Source: Caenorhabditis elegans
Lineage: Eukaryota > Nematoda > Chromadorea > Rhabditida > Rhabditidae
DNA length: 64,000 nt
Assembly (NCBI RefSeq): GCF_000002985.6
Contig: NC_003280.10
Span: 14,566,501 to 14,630,500, forward strand
Direction: 5' to 3'
In this document: one piece after another, positions 34,409 through 46,990 of the stretch
How the letters are laid out: every line of letters begins with the position of its first letter
Numbering within the stretch: position 1 is the stretch's first letter
Made by a program: the position numbers and the translations under genes
Notes under the pieces: generated by a model
What the model was told of the DNA's origin: nothing
What the model saw: only the letters and a program-made list of their open reading frames with translations
Database searches by the model: none

Positions 34409-37400
34409 ATGGGAAGCGAACCACCGCCATCAGAAAAAAAGGTTCGAGAACCATTCTCTCGAGCCATGAAAGATGTCCAGATTAGTGATGAACAACGGCT
34501 CAAAGAGCTCTGGCATTTACTTGATCTGCTGGAAATTGAATACAAAAAGACAGCGGATCTGCATACTCTCATCTCTTCTGTATCCGAATCTTTGACAATG
34601 GTCTGGAAAAGGAGGGATCCTAAGTCGGAATTGGCTCTGAAAGGACTTTTACTTATCCTCGAATACTGTCTGAGTCATGTTTTTGATGGCCATGCTGTTT
34701 TTGAGATTTTTGTGTCGTCGTTGGGATTTAATACGGTTATATTCTGGAAGTGAGTTTTCATAATTGAAAAAAAGGACAATTTATATTTCCAGACACTGCG
34801 CCGGTTACATTTTCGACTCGGATCTGGGAAGAGGTACAAAGTTCCGTGACGCGCTTCTCTTCTCCCTTACTCTGTACGACGTCAACACTGGTAAAAATCG
34901 ATTGCGGTAATTTTGAAAAATATTGAACCAAGCAACACGGGTTTCATTTTAGAGAACTTTATGCGGCGGTACCCGGGATTCGAAAGTCTCTACTTGGAGT
35001 GAATGCCAAACAATTTGGAGAAAGGTATCACCATTTACAAAAGCGTCTGGCTCGCTATGGATCACACACTTCTCTATGCAGTGTTTCAAGTGATAGTGAG
35101 GGAGAGGAAGGTAGGCTTAACTTCAAATTGTTCGACAAAATCCTAATATTTTCTAAATTTTCAGCCATTCACAACGTTCGCTCTGGAACTCACACAGAAA
35201 GCGAAAGCGAGGAAGACCCAAAAGCTCCAAGAAGCGGCCTTGCCACGTCACATTTCCAACAACGTGTCATCAACGTGTCCAACGCACCACCTGTTTCTCT
35301 AAAGCGTGAAAAAACCGGCGACTGGGAGATCAAGCAAGGTTCCGGAGGACTGGTCGCATGTGTGGATCCAGTTATGTCGAAGGATCACGAAAACTTATGG
35401 TTGGCTAATTTGGGAATGAACATTAATGATAAAAAACAAAAAAGGTGAGAAATATAAAGACTAAAATCGTATTATAAGTAAAATCATAAAATTTCCAGAC
35501 CCGGATCAGTAGCCTCCATCCCGGAATCATTCCCATCAACGAATACTCTGGGGCTTCCACTTATTAAGCAAACAATTGCGGAAGTGTTCTTCCACGTTCT
35601 CGCTGATGACGATATGGATGCACCGAAGAATGAGAAACAGAAGAAAGCTCGTGAAGAAATGTCTCTTCTTGGTGTCCTCAACAATTACAATCGCGGAAAC
35701 TACAAGTTGAATCCGGTAGTTGTTCAAGAAGACGACTATAACGTTTACTATGGAGGCATCAGTAACGGACTACTATGGCCTGCACTTCACAATCTCCCAG
35801 AATACATTGTCAGTGAGTACGACGACGAGAAAATTCTCCGAGCTCATTGGTGCGCCTATGTTCGAGTCAATTACCAATTCGCAATTGACGCCGTGAGAAA
35901 CAGTCGGCCACAAGATTTCATCTGGATCCATGACTACCATTTGATGCTTGTTGGAATGATCATGCAGTCTTTAGATCAACATCTAGAAGTCGGATTCTTC
36001 TTGCACATTCCCTTCCAGCCACCTGGAGAGTTTTTCTCAAAGTACTCCACTGTGGGATTTGCGGTGCTCAGAGGGTTGCTGAGGTTTACTAAAGTTGGAT
36101 TCCAAACTCACAGGGATCGTACAAAATATATAGAACTTGTTCAACATTACTTTGGAACCGCGAAAATTGTGTATGACAATAAGATGGATATTTATTCCAG
36201 TGAGTTGATTGAGAGCATATTTTGGTAAAGCATTCAGGAACGAGTCTGATCAAAATTTTGAGCTTTGAGACAAATTCGGCAAATCGGCAAATTGCCGGTT
36301 TGCCAACTTGCCGGAAATTTTCAACCTCGGCAATTTGCTAGTTTGCCGAAATGCCAGAAAAAATCGTTTACCCACCTTCACCCTTCTTGGTTTGAAACTT
36401 AAAGAAATACATTTTCAGTAACAAATGAAGGATGGACATGCTCCCTCGGAGTCTTCCCGGTGAGCATTAAGAACGACGATTTCTTGAAATTTGTGGATCT
36501 TCCTGAAACCATCAAACTCAAAAATGACCTCCGAAAACGCGTCATGGGAGACACACCAGCCCCAGACGGTAGATTCTTCTTCTCGGTCGAAAGATTCGAT
36601 TACACCAAAGGAATTATGGAAAAGCTTCAGGCCTATAAGAGGTATTTCGAGAGACATCCAGATCGAATTGGCAAGGATGTACTTTTTCAAATCGCTGTTA
36701 CAAATCGAAGAAGTGTGGATACGTATCGAGTGTATCAGGATGAATGTATTGATCTTGCGGATAAGATCAATGAAATATTCAAAGATCCCAATAACCCCAC
36801 ATGGAAACCATTGGTCTTCCAAACTGACGGGCTTCCAAGAAGTGAACTAGTTGCTGCCTATCTTGCAATGGACATTGGTGTAGTAACTCCGAAGAAGGAT
36901 GGAATGAACCTCGTCGCCAAAGAAATGCTTGTCTGTAATCCGAAAGCTGGACTAGTACTCTCTACAGGTGCAGGATCTGAAATTCAGTTCACTACTGCTG
37001 GGCTTTATAGCGATAAGGAGAAGAATTATCATAGAATTTCCAATGTCTTTGATCCGGACTCTTATTGCGATGCCTTCTACTCAGCGGCTTTGGAACCAGA
37101 GGATGTACGAGCAGAGCATGGAAAGAGGCTTCACGAGTTTATAATGGCCAATGATATTGAGAGATGGAGTTGTGCATTTTTGGATCCAAGTTGGACACAT
37201 GAAGTTATCAGGCCAACTCAGGTAAAACATAGTTTGAAATAATTAACTAGTGCTTATCATTTTTAGGTTGAAACCCTCGACGACTTCTTCTCTCTGATGA
37301 TGAAAACTCGCAATGTCCGCCGGCAAATTGTGGGTCGCGTCCTGAAAGGAATACCAATCCGTTCCCATTTTGCGATTTCTCTCCGCAATGCCAAAGAATC

Positions 37401-40400
37401 CTTGGAGCAGATCTGCAAACCTGGTACCCATACCGCCGAATTTAAATCTGGACCGGACTCAAAGGAAGTTGCTCACTTCGAGATTGATAATGAATTGCAA
37501 GAGTTTGAAAGAGATTTGAGTTTTATCGATTATGTGCAAAGTGATGATGCTGACAATGTGGAGCAGTTTGTAGATGTGAGTATATTTTTTAATCGCGTTG
37601 GTCTTGACGCGAAGAAATTTATAATTATAACTAGCATTATACTTATTTCGTTTATTAATTTATTCATTTTGTGCTCCTCTTCAAATTTTAAAGCGTGTAA
37701 AACAATTAATTATCTTTTAAAAGTGTCTCCACCAGTGTCTCATTTCCAATTTGTATCTCGTCTGTTGACAGCACCACAGTCTCATTCACATTGTGATTGT
37801 GCTCTTTTCTCATTCCATGTCCCTTCTTCATGTGCTTCTTGTGTTGGTTTGGTGGCTTTTGTGTGACTTCTGACTTTTCCATATGAATTTCGGGAAGGTT
37901 GTAGGACAGGCATTTCTTGCGGTATTGACGACACGCAAAGTGCTTTTTGTACTTGGCGGCGCAGATTTTTTGGAAGTTTAGACACTGCTCCAATGGGCTC
38001 ACTTGAACATGGGTCTGGAATTTTCTCATTATTTTTATTTATAAACGGTAGTTATTATTTATTTAAATAAGGCTATAACACTCTATAACTCACTGAATTA
38101 CTCGTCAATGTTGAATTATTGACTTCAATTTCTGGCAAGTTATATTTTCTACAGTGTCTTCTGAAAGTCTTGCAAGCATAATGTTTCTTGTACTTTTGAC
38201 TACATTTTTTCTGCAGTTTCAAGCATTCGCCAGCGGTTTTTGGGTTTCGTGAGGTCTGAAAATTGTTCTTATAGGTAAACTATATTTAAAAATCTTAAAA
38301 TGCAAAAATACTGAGAACGTTTGAGAACTTAAAAATTTTTATCATGGCTCAAAGTTGAACTTGCCTTTTTCAAAAATTTCAAGAGTTTTCTATAAAACTG
38401 GTCTATTAAGGCCAATTTTGAATCAATTTAAGTAATAACTTTACTCCAAAAAGCGAAATTACCTTTGATTTTCCCCTTTTCGAAATAGCCGCATCATATT
38501 CACAATTTTTCTCGAAAAAGTAGCAATGACCGTTGTACTTCTTTACGGCAAGGCAGTTTTTCTTCAAATCGTCACATTCAAATGAAACATCTTGCAGATC
38601 GGTTGTAGAGTTTCCCTAAAACAACGCAAAAATTACTTTTCTACTTTAATAAAAACTTACCACAGCGCCCAAAATGTTCACAATGGTCTCGTTTGATTTT
38701 AAGTGTCCACACCAAGATGGGCAGAGTCTTCCTTGAGATTCGTGGGTGGAATTTGAAGAATCGTCAAGGAGCAAAGCTTGAACTTTGTCTGGTTGGGAAC
38801 AAGCCTCACATTGACATAGGTTAATATAGCAGGCCGAGTCAGAGAAGTAGAAGCAATAGTTGGCATCGCTGAAATATTTTTGTCAATAAATTTAGTCGAA
38901 ACGTTAAAAGTACAATAATCTAAAACGGTATTTTCAGCCTCTCATTTAAAATTCCTGTTTATATTAATTCTTCGAATACATAACAGTAAGTAACAAAATG
39001 ATGGTCCTCCAACACTTTCATTTAAAAAAAAAACTCACAGAATGTCGCAAATATCCGCCGTCTCCAAAACTCCAACAAAAGTCAGCGAAATAAACAAAAC
39101 CACCAACCGTGATACCATCTTGTCAAAAAAGTTGAAAATAGAGATAGCGATATATTGTGTCTCCGCACCTGTCCTTGAAAAATAAAATTTCAAATTCGCA
39201 AACCTCCCCCTTATTCTGGCAAATGGATGAGAAGGGTGACCTACTTTTTCTACCGATATTGGAATTTTAGTAGCAGTTGAAAATGAGGAAAAGCGAACTG
39301 TAGGAGGAAAGTGAGAAAAAAAGAAGACGTATGGACATCAAGTGCACTTGAGATTTTAGGGCATTGGGAGGGAAACTGGATGAAATGGTTTGTTATTATT
39401 GACAAAATTATTTTATTAGATTCAGAAATGAATGGACATTTTCAAGTGATCATATGGTTTTGAAATTAGTTGGAACGAGTCTTACCAAAAACAAGATACG
39501 GTGCCAGAAATTATTCGCACTACTACGTTAATCATTTGTAAAACCTAATAATTTTGAAAAACTTGGTCAAGGTTGATTATCTAAAATGTCTATAGAAAAT
39601 AGGTTATACGCAATGGAATGTGTACTTTTAAAAGTTTTATGTAGCCGGGAGCGAGAGTGGTCTCGATGACACGAAAAACAATTGCAGAGGGCGGGGGGCA
39701 ATTTCGAATGCGTTGAGCTTTTTTCACATGATACTCATAACGCAAGGCTTACACTTGACCTATTGTTTAAATCGATGAAGACATATGCACACTAAAACGA
39801 CTGCGGCAAAAAATTTGATATGAAACTTGATATTTGATTATTGAAATTTTTGAGTCTTTGTTTTTGCATTTTATGGTTTTTTTGTATGCAAAAATTATTG
39901 CAAGTTCAGCTGTTAGTAAATTTGTAGGCAATCAGGCAGGCACCAAGTTTTACTTTTTATTCAATTTTTTTGTCGACAAACTGGGCAAGTCTGCAAATTG
40001 TCGGTTTGCCGGTTTGCCGAAAATATTCGATTTGTCGGGGGTTTTTTATAAGACGAAACACTGTGCTTTTTTGAAGTTTTTTCCCCCATTTTCTTAAGAT
40101 ATTTTCATAGAATTCGTATATTTTTCAAAATTGATGTAGGAACATTCATAGGATGCGTGCAATTTTGTCAATTAAAATTGAAATTCTGAAATTTCCGAAA
40201 AAATACACAAAACCACAACTTTGAGCAACCTTTTTTTCAAATTCCTTTTTCCTCTCAAATTTTACATGCATCATAATATTCATCATTTGAGGAAATTTAA
40301 ATATTCATACTTCATCAACATATTTCGAAATACTTTTAATCCCATTTCACCAACAATGGACTTGTACATTTTCTAATTTGCACTTCCCAAATCTATCCTA

Positions 40401-43400
40401 AAATCAGTTAATTGTAATGGAAACCTTCGAGAGCTCATCACGCGATTTTTCGCCACCGGCCACTTCATCTGACTCACAAACGTGCACACACAAAATGCGT
40501 GCTCAACATTTGAGCTCAGAAGCTAAGAGATGGGAGGAGCAGAGACGCACGAGCATGCACGTCTCTATGGTAACATACGGGAGCTAGAGAGTAAGCTTCT
40601 CTTCTCTCACTTGCAGACGTTGTCCTCATTCTCTCTCCTTCTCTCTCACACGTTTCCGGTTTTTCGTTCGAATTCTATTCTGGTATTCCTATCCCTTGAC
40701 CTCTCACAAAAATGGGACTCATCGATGTTCTGAAATCATTCAAGTCACCCAGTGGCCGCGAAATCCGAATCCTTCTACTAGGACTCGACAACGCCGGTAA
40801 GACGACAATACTGAAGCAGCTGTCCTCTGAAGATGTTCAACACGTCACACCGACCAAGGGATTCAACGTGAAGACTGTCGCCGCTATGGGTGACATACGT
40901 CTAAACGTCTGGGACATCGGAGGTCAGCGATCGATTCGTCCGTATTGGTCCAACTACTACGAAAATATCGACACACTGATCTTCGTGATCGATAGTAATG
41001 ACAAGAAGCGGTTCGACGAGATGAACATTGAGCTCGGCGAACTGCTTGACGAGGAGAAGCTTCGCAAGGTTCCGGTGCTCATATTTGCTAATAAACAGGA
41101 TCTTGTCACAGCAGCGTCATCAGAGGAAATTACCAGAAAGTAAGTATTTTTCTTCAACAATAACAATTTATGGTTGTTAAAACGAATGACCTGGTTTGTC
41201 CTTTGCCTTCATACATAAAAAGCGAATGCCATTTCCCTCAAGGACTTTTTCTCTAATAAGCTAAACCTTCTTATATTAATAACACTGATAGAAATAGAAA
41301 ATGTATTCATTCAGTTTTTTTTGAAAAGTTATCATCAGCTCACATCCAATTTCAAATTGCAATAAAAATGCATTGACAGCTTAATTCCTAAACTCCAAAT
41401 TCTAATCTCCAAAATCACCTTCAGACTAAACCTGGACCTTCTCCGCGACCGCACTTGGCACATTCAAGCCTGCTCAGCGCTCAAAAACGAGGGCATCAAC
41501 GACGGAATCACTTGGGTTGCTAGTAACCTGAAACCGGCTTCTAAAAAATAGATCATTGTATAATCCCACACAAAAAATCTTCCAGGGAGTATACAGTATT
41601 ACCAGTGTTGCCCTAAGTTATCAATCGAGCGCAAGTGCTTCTCTCCCCACCATCTCTATCCATTTACAATATCTCTGTGGCAGTCTCTCATGCTTAGTAT
41701 CTCCTTTTCCATGTTTTTTTCGTATATCAGTTAATAAATATCATACCACGTGGATTTATTAATAATTTTTTTAAATAGTGAATGTAATTGGCATTTATTT
41801 AAAAAAATTAAATTTCAGACACTCATCAGCTCACATCCAATTTCAGTGGAAACCTATAAGAAGGAAGTTGAAAATGTAAGGGTAGTACATAACTAAAGTG
41901 CCAATTAATTTCAATTTTGGATATTTCTAGGAAAACAAACCCCATCGAGTTTGGAAATTTTTTCTGAATTGTTTTTTAAAGAAAAAATAATTTTTTTTGA
42001 ATTTTGTAAATGAAATTTTGGAAAATTATTAAAAGTACCTTAATCAACTATGGCTAACTGAACATTTTACTTGAACAATTTGAATCACCAAAATAACTGT
42101 TAGGAATAATTTTAAGTGCATCCAGAATTGTCCAGAGAATCAAAAATTCAGAGTTTTCTATCAAATCCAATTTATACCTCCACCACCCCAAACCAATTTT
42201 AACATTTAGGCCGTTGAGCTGCTCTACTCTGCTGATCATTTCCACTATTTCTTCACCGATCGAGACGGAACTTTGAAAAGTTATTCGTGCAGTTATCCGT
42301 CAAGTATTCAGCCAGCATATTCTGGAGTCATTCAGGTATGCAAATATGGAAAATTGGAGAATTTGTAGATATTATTTAAGTTTTAGAAAAAGGGTTCAAA
42401 AAAGTTTGCTCTGTTGCTCTCTGCTCTGTTACACTTTCGTAGTCATAATTTTAATTCTATACTAATATGTGATTATAGTTTGAATTTTTTCGTAGAAGTT
42501 CAGTATAAGGAATTGTTTATCACCAACCTAGAAATAAATCATAGTACATCTGTAATGTAGTTTAATGAAAAAGTATAGTTTGTAGTATTATATTTATTGC
42601 TATTTTTTTAATACCAAAAATATTCTAGTAAAATTGAAACTTTAAAAAAATTAATGTTAGTCAAGAAGTGGATAGTTTTTTGTTTTCACCTGTCACAAGT
42701 TGTGCTTGACAAATAACTATAATATTTATCAATTATTTTAGGCCCAATTTGCTCGCCGCTGTGCTCAAACCTGTGTAATTCTGACTACAGCTCCTCTAAT
42801 GCACATCGGTGTTCTTGATGTGTCAACTATTCCAAATGGTTATTACTATTTTGGTGCATCCGGTGGCCGTGAGTGGTTCATCGACAATGGTCATAATTTC
42901 AAAGACGAGTCAATTTTGAAAGGAGAGAAGGCTGATGTCCTAGCAAGCGTAAGCTGAACTTTTCAAATGTCTCAAAACTTCAGTTTTTCAGGCGTACACA
43001 CGAATCTCTCACTTGCTAGAGGAGCCCGAGTTCCGTCCATTCACATGGGTTGGCTCAGGACTACAAAAGCATTACGGTCACTTGACCATTGCGTTCCAAG
43101 ACGTCTACAAGACAATCACCGAGGCTCAAGGAAAACAGCTACACGAAGAAATTGAGAAAATTGTGAAGGATGTGGATCCACATGGTACACGTCTTCAATT
43201 GGCTAGCACTGAATTTGACATTAAGGTTTATATGAAGGTATGTTTTACAGATTGTAGGGGAAAATCCGAAAGTGTTTTCCAGACAGAAACAGATGGTCAC
43301 GTATTCGATAAGGGAGATGGATTAAGATTGCTGTGTGAGAAAATGCACTGTGATTTGACGGTAAGTGAATTTATAGTATTTTCAAAGTATTATACTCTGA

Positions 43401-43912
43401 AATTTAAGGTACAAAAACATTAGGAAATGTATTAAACTTACTTTTGAAACCTATGTTTGCTATTTAAAAGTAGATCTTTTGAATTGATGTCTATAAAAAT
43501 GTGAAAACTGTGTTACACGTTTTTTTTTATTTAAAAAATAATAATCTCTCACTTGCTCGAGGAACATTACAATGAGAAATTTTCAGGAAGGCAACGTGTT
43601 GGTATGCGGAGACTCTTCCACTGATATTCCTATGCTTAAGGAATGTCTGATTAGAAATCCAAAAGGAGTCTACACAATTTGGGTTACTGTCAATGATAAA
43701 TTGAAGGAAGAGGTAAGTTTTCAAAAGTGCTTTATTCAAATTCAATGAATAAAATTCATTTTTTCCAGGTCCGCGCTCTCTGCGCATCCTACTCAAACTC
43801 CAACGTCGCATTTGTCTCGTGCCCAGAGGTTCTGCTTGGTGCCATGGCCCAAGCCACCATCCGAGAGATAACCATCACAAGAACCCGCAAAATGTCACGA
43901 AATATTGTTTGA
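34409..43912 (+). CDS. tps-2: Trehalose-6-phosphate synthase, with C-terminal phosphatase-like domain
   Basis: Fourteen exons, all in phase: 34409-34749, 34793-34906, 34953-35110, 35165-35444, 35499-36199, 36419-37221, 37267-37575, 41819-41875, 42210-42335, 42742-42948, 42992-43237, 43283-43360, 43587-43712, 43769-43912; 1229 residues. It joins UDP-glucose and glucose-6-phosphate to form trehalose-6-phosphate in the cytosol. A long N-terminal extension (about 1-300) precedes a GT20 synthase domain with [11 protein letters not shown] (about 387-397), HDYHL (about 442-446) and [14 protein letters not shown]. The C-terminal domain has HAD motifs FTDRDGT (Asp 938 and 940) and CGDSSTD (about 1147-1153), so phosphatase activity is possible. 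Intron 7 (4.2 kb) contains two other genes. Poly(A) signal 44033-44038. Matches my recollection of F19H8.1. Confidence 0.95.
36268..36352. repeat. Short CCGGCAAATTTGCC-type repeat in tps-2 intron 5
   Basis: Alternating CGGCAAATTGCCGGTTTGCC units, the terminal-type sequence of the dispersed element at 39945-40225, 46715-46990 and 52680-53075, here without the internal part. Confidence 0.55.
37706..39118 (-). CDS. Secreted Cys-rich protein nested in tps-2 intron 7
   Basis: Five minus-strand exons: 39039-39118, 38661-38868, 38463-38615, 38094-38255 and 37706-38014, 303 residues. A signal peptide ([21 protein letters not shown]) is followed by a Cys-rich body with at least four related modules. 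The last two are clearest: [20 protein letters not shown] with [18 protein letters not shown] in exon 4, and [20 protein letters not shown] with [18 protein letters not shown] in exon 5, each with four Cys at matching spacing. The last about 60 residues are His/Lys-rich with NET and VNETVV glycosylation sequons. Expected to be extracellular. No known domain recognised. It lies wholly inside the intron of tps-2 on the opposite strand and must use its own promoter (39119 upward). Confidence 0.82.
39945..40225. repeat. Dispersed element copy 1 (ATAAGACGGAAACACT type)
   Basis: Shares with 46715-46990 and 52680-53075 an ordered series: TTTGCCG arrays, TTTTTATAAGACnGAAACACT, TGTGCyTTTTTGAAnTTTTTTCCCC, TTTTCTTnAGAT and a downstream AAAACCACAA stretch. 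This is the structure of a non-autonomous interspersed repeat. Confidence 0.65.
40561..40574 (+). promoter_or_regulatory. X-box (DAF-19/RFX site) of arl-3
   Basis: GTCTCTATGGTAAC matches the C. elegans X-box consensus GTHNYYATRRNAAC at every position. It ends 137 bases before the arl-3 ATG, within the usual distance for ciliary genes driven by the RFX factor DAF-19. It fits ARL3's known ciliary role and gives the nested gene its own sensory-neuron promoter. Confidence 0.85.
40712..41551 (+). CDS. arl-3: ADP-ribosylation-factor-like GTPase 3
   Basis: Two exons, 40712-41139 and 41425-41551, 184 residues, the normal ARL3 length. [10 protein letters not shown] begins with the Gly2 N-terminal helix. 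GTPase motifs: GLDNAGKT (24-31, P-loop), TPTKGFN (switch I Thr 48), WDIGGQ (67-72, switch II Gln), NKQD (127-130) and CSAL (guanine-binding loop). ARL3 acts in cilia, where its GTP form releases lipidated cargo from UNC119 and PDE6-delta carriers. An exact X-box lies upstream. The gene is nested, same strand, inside intron 7 of tps-2. Poly(A) signal 41733-41738. Matches my recollection of F19H8.3. Confidence 0.95.
41332..41354 (+). repeat. 23-base direct repeat of tps-2 exon 8 sequence, in arl-3 intron
   Basis: TCATCAGCTCACATCCAATT followed by TCA occurs here and again at 41823-41845, inside tps-2 exon 8 (encoding part of [11 protein letters not shown]). The copies are 491 bases apart and flank arl-3 exon 2. 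Confidence 0.9.
43542..43562 (+). repeat. Intronic echo of tps-2 exon 11
   Basis: AATCTCTCACTTGCTCGAGG plus A in intron 12 matches 43003-43023 in exon 11 (encoding RISHLLEE) at 20 of 21 positions. Confidence 0.85.
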
Positions 43913-46714
43913 CCGCAAAAAATGAAACCCACCGACTAACATTTTTCTGTCTGTATAGGTCTGACTACCATTTTTCTATGTTTTGTATGGGTTAATTAAT
44001 TTTTTCGCATTTTCCAAGAAATTTTGAGCTGAAATAAAGGCTTTGTGTCCCTTTAGCTTTTGATCCATTATTCTTGAGGTCTCAGAAGAAAGGTTTGGTG
44101 ATAAATTGGACACGTTAATGATTGATGAGACTGGCCGGAACGGGTGACAAGGTTATTAAAAAAGTTCGTTTAGTGAAAACGTTACCGTACCTAAAGGTTT
44201 ATCAAAAATTTGGCACGAAGCGAATTCTACTTCAAGGCGTGATAGATTACTGTACTTGACCTGAAATCCTAATTTTATTGATTTCTTCAATGTGTAAGTT
44301 CAGACACAGGAAATCAAGTCACTTTTTGATCCAGAGATGAAAAAGATACGATTTTTGATGATATCTAGGTAGTCGTTACGCTTCTTGAAACAACACAGAC
44401 GGAAACATTTTATGAAAGGTTGAGGGGATGAAAGGGCAATTAAAAACAAAGCGAATCTAGTTAATACACCGTTGAGAGAAGGAGATAAAAAGTGAAAGTT
44501 GAAATATTATAGACTGATCACTGGATTAAGCTGATTAGTTAGATACAAAAAAAGACTATTCGGTTATATTCTAAGCCTATCAAAACAAAATCACTAGCTC
44601 TTTAGATCTTTAAAAACTGTAAACGTTAAAATTTTGGGTAATCGAGCTAAAAAAATTTAAATATTTCTAAAAGAAAAATTCAGTTTTTGAGATGGCAAAT
44701 TTGATGCAGAAAAAAATTCGTGTGCCCAACTGTGGGGAAACAACTGCCAAGATGTTGTGACGTAGAAATTGTATGTACCAACTTTGCTGACTATCAAACA
44801 ACTAGTTGGTACCTCTTCAATTTCGTTATCTCTATTTTTATGACCTTGGTGGATCCATATAATAGCTCAGACGAAACTCATTCATGCCAACCATATTTCT
44901 GACTGTAGAGACATAATTAATCAACTAACACTTATTAGAAAATTCAGATTGCCAAATTAGCCCCCTGTCTCTTGTCAGATCATTTCAATTTGGCACCCCC
45001 TCCCCCTTCCATGTCTAATCTAACAATAACATCGATGCGTCTTCCTGATCAAATTGTCGGAAAGGGTGATGACACGCTGGGTCAGATATCACATATCTTA
45101 GCCGGTTTTTCGAAATTGTTCCTTTTATCGTTCTCGATGAGGCTTCTCGATTTTAATGGCATAGCTTTTTAGGAGGAGGCTAGCTAATGAGGAACAAAAT
45201 ACAATAAATGAGTTTATAGGCGATATGGGTGTTTCTTGTAGAGTGACTGGTCATAGCGATCAGCTTAACTTTGACTCTTAACGTATCATTGTTTCTGTTT
45301 TTGTTCCAGTACCAGTAATAGTTTTGAAAACGAAAGACCAACAATTTTCCTTTCTGAGACAGGCATTTGAACATGTAAAAATGCTCTAAATTTCGCGAGA
45401 AGCCTTTTTTGTTTGGCGGTTTTCCAACACTTGGACTGAAAGTTTCTCCACTGTCCTGAACTTTTGCCAATTTTCCCCACTTTTGTAGACCATAGCTTTA
45501 TGCAAAATTTTTAATCCAGGTTTAATCTATAAAGTCTTTTAAACGTTTTTTTTGTTTTGCTCCCTTTTGAATTTCTACCATAACGCAAACTTAAAAAAAT
45601 AAACATGATTTTGATCTTAACGCTTTTGATTTTTCACTCCCTGCAAGCTGAGAAACTAGCTATTTGAAAATTTAGCGTATTTTGTACCGTTCGATAAGAT
45701 ACTGATAAGACTCGGATTTCTTAAGCATCAGTTTCGAATAGAAGAGTTTTGAACTTTTGGGATTCCAAGGGTAATGTTTCCTAGCTTTCAGATAAAACTC
45801 TTCAGACTGGAAAGACTTTATGGAAATTTTTCGTACTTTTAGATTTATGTGTTGCATTTTGCCAGTTGAATGTTTTTTCTAATGTCATTTTTTGACCTAT
45901 ACAACAAACGAAATTTAACTAGAATTATGGGCAGTACTGTAGAAAACTTGGTATGTAAAATAGAACAAAAAATTGCACTCAACAACAATAGTTTTTGAAA
46001 CATCCAAACTATAGTAATGTTATTCTAAGAAGTGACAATAATCGAACGGCGAATGATAAACGGCACCTTAACATTTATCTAAATATCGAATTTTATACCT
46101 AAATCCTACCGCATCATTCGACCAAAAACTATATGATGTCACTTTTGGTCAGTATGAACAAAAAAGTTCATAAAAAAGAATGCGATGATCAGTGATAGAA
46201 GATGCTAGTTTATTCCTATCGTCGTGCAAAAGGGTGAGTGACGTGTTGGTGTTTGGATAAGAGGTGGGAAAATGATGGGTTCCGAGATATGAAAGTTTGA
46301 CCTTACAGGGAAATATGGATGTTAGATTTCATATCTGGCCAGCAAACGTTTTTCAAAAAATTTATTTTTTTATTATTATTTACATTTAAATTTTCTCTGG
46401 CGCCGGAATTTCCACAAACTGTAGTAAAATTATCACAGCAAAAAATTCCAAGTTGTTAATATATTATTATTATTTTGGAATTATCTCAATCATTGTTGAT
46501 TTTCCCTCTTCAGTTTTCCAGAAATTCAATATCCCCCCAATTAACCTAAATCCTATTCAACTACCGTAGCCCCTAAAACAGTTTCTCTGTGCTGCAAAAA
46601 CCGATTTTGATAGAAAAGAATGCGGATGAATTGGGATACGGTATTGATTTACAATCTTTGTGTGATGATAACACAAAATCATGAACATATGAGCATATCA
46701 TGGAATGTATTGAA

Positions 46715-46990
46715 AATTTGTAGCAAAAATGCCGGTTTCCCGATTTGCGGAAAATTTACAATTTTAGCAAATCGCCGATTCGTCGTTTGCCGGATATCAG
46801 TTTGCTGAAAGTGTTTAGAGGGATTTTTTTATAAGACTGAAACACATAAAACTGTGCCTTTTGAAAATTTTTTCCCGTTTTCTCTAGAAATTTTTATATA
46901 ACTTGCTTAATTTGCAAAATAGATGTAGGAACATTCACCGGATACAATTCAAATTACGCAAACCAGCAATTTGCCGTTTTGCCGATTGTC
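46715..46990. repeat. Dispersed element copy 2
   Basis: Same ordered blocks as 39945-40225: TTTGCCGGATATCAGTTTGC, TTTTTTTATAAGACTGAAAC, TTTCCCGTTTTCTCTAGAAA, then ATGTAGGAACATTCAyyGGAT shared specifically with copy 1, and a closing CAATTTGCCGTTTTGCCG. Confidence 0.65.

Larger units (their letters stand above)
39119..40711. other. Intragenic spacer within tps-2 intron 7, promoters of nested genes
   Basis: Lies between the divergent minus-strand Cys-rich gene and arl-3. Contains one copy of the dispersed element (39945-40225), the X-box at 40561-40574 and a CT-rich leader at 40590-40690. No other exon seen. Confidence 0.6.

Noticed and set aside
41847-41875. Alternative acceptor (AATTTCAG ending 41846) for tps-2 exon 8
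   Set aside because: It changes the frame; the acceptor at 41818 keeps phase 0 to phase 0.
45180-45480. 96-residue minus-strand open frame
   Set aside because: No splice context, paralogue or domain, and lies in repeat-bearing intergenic sequence.
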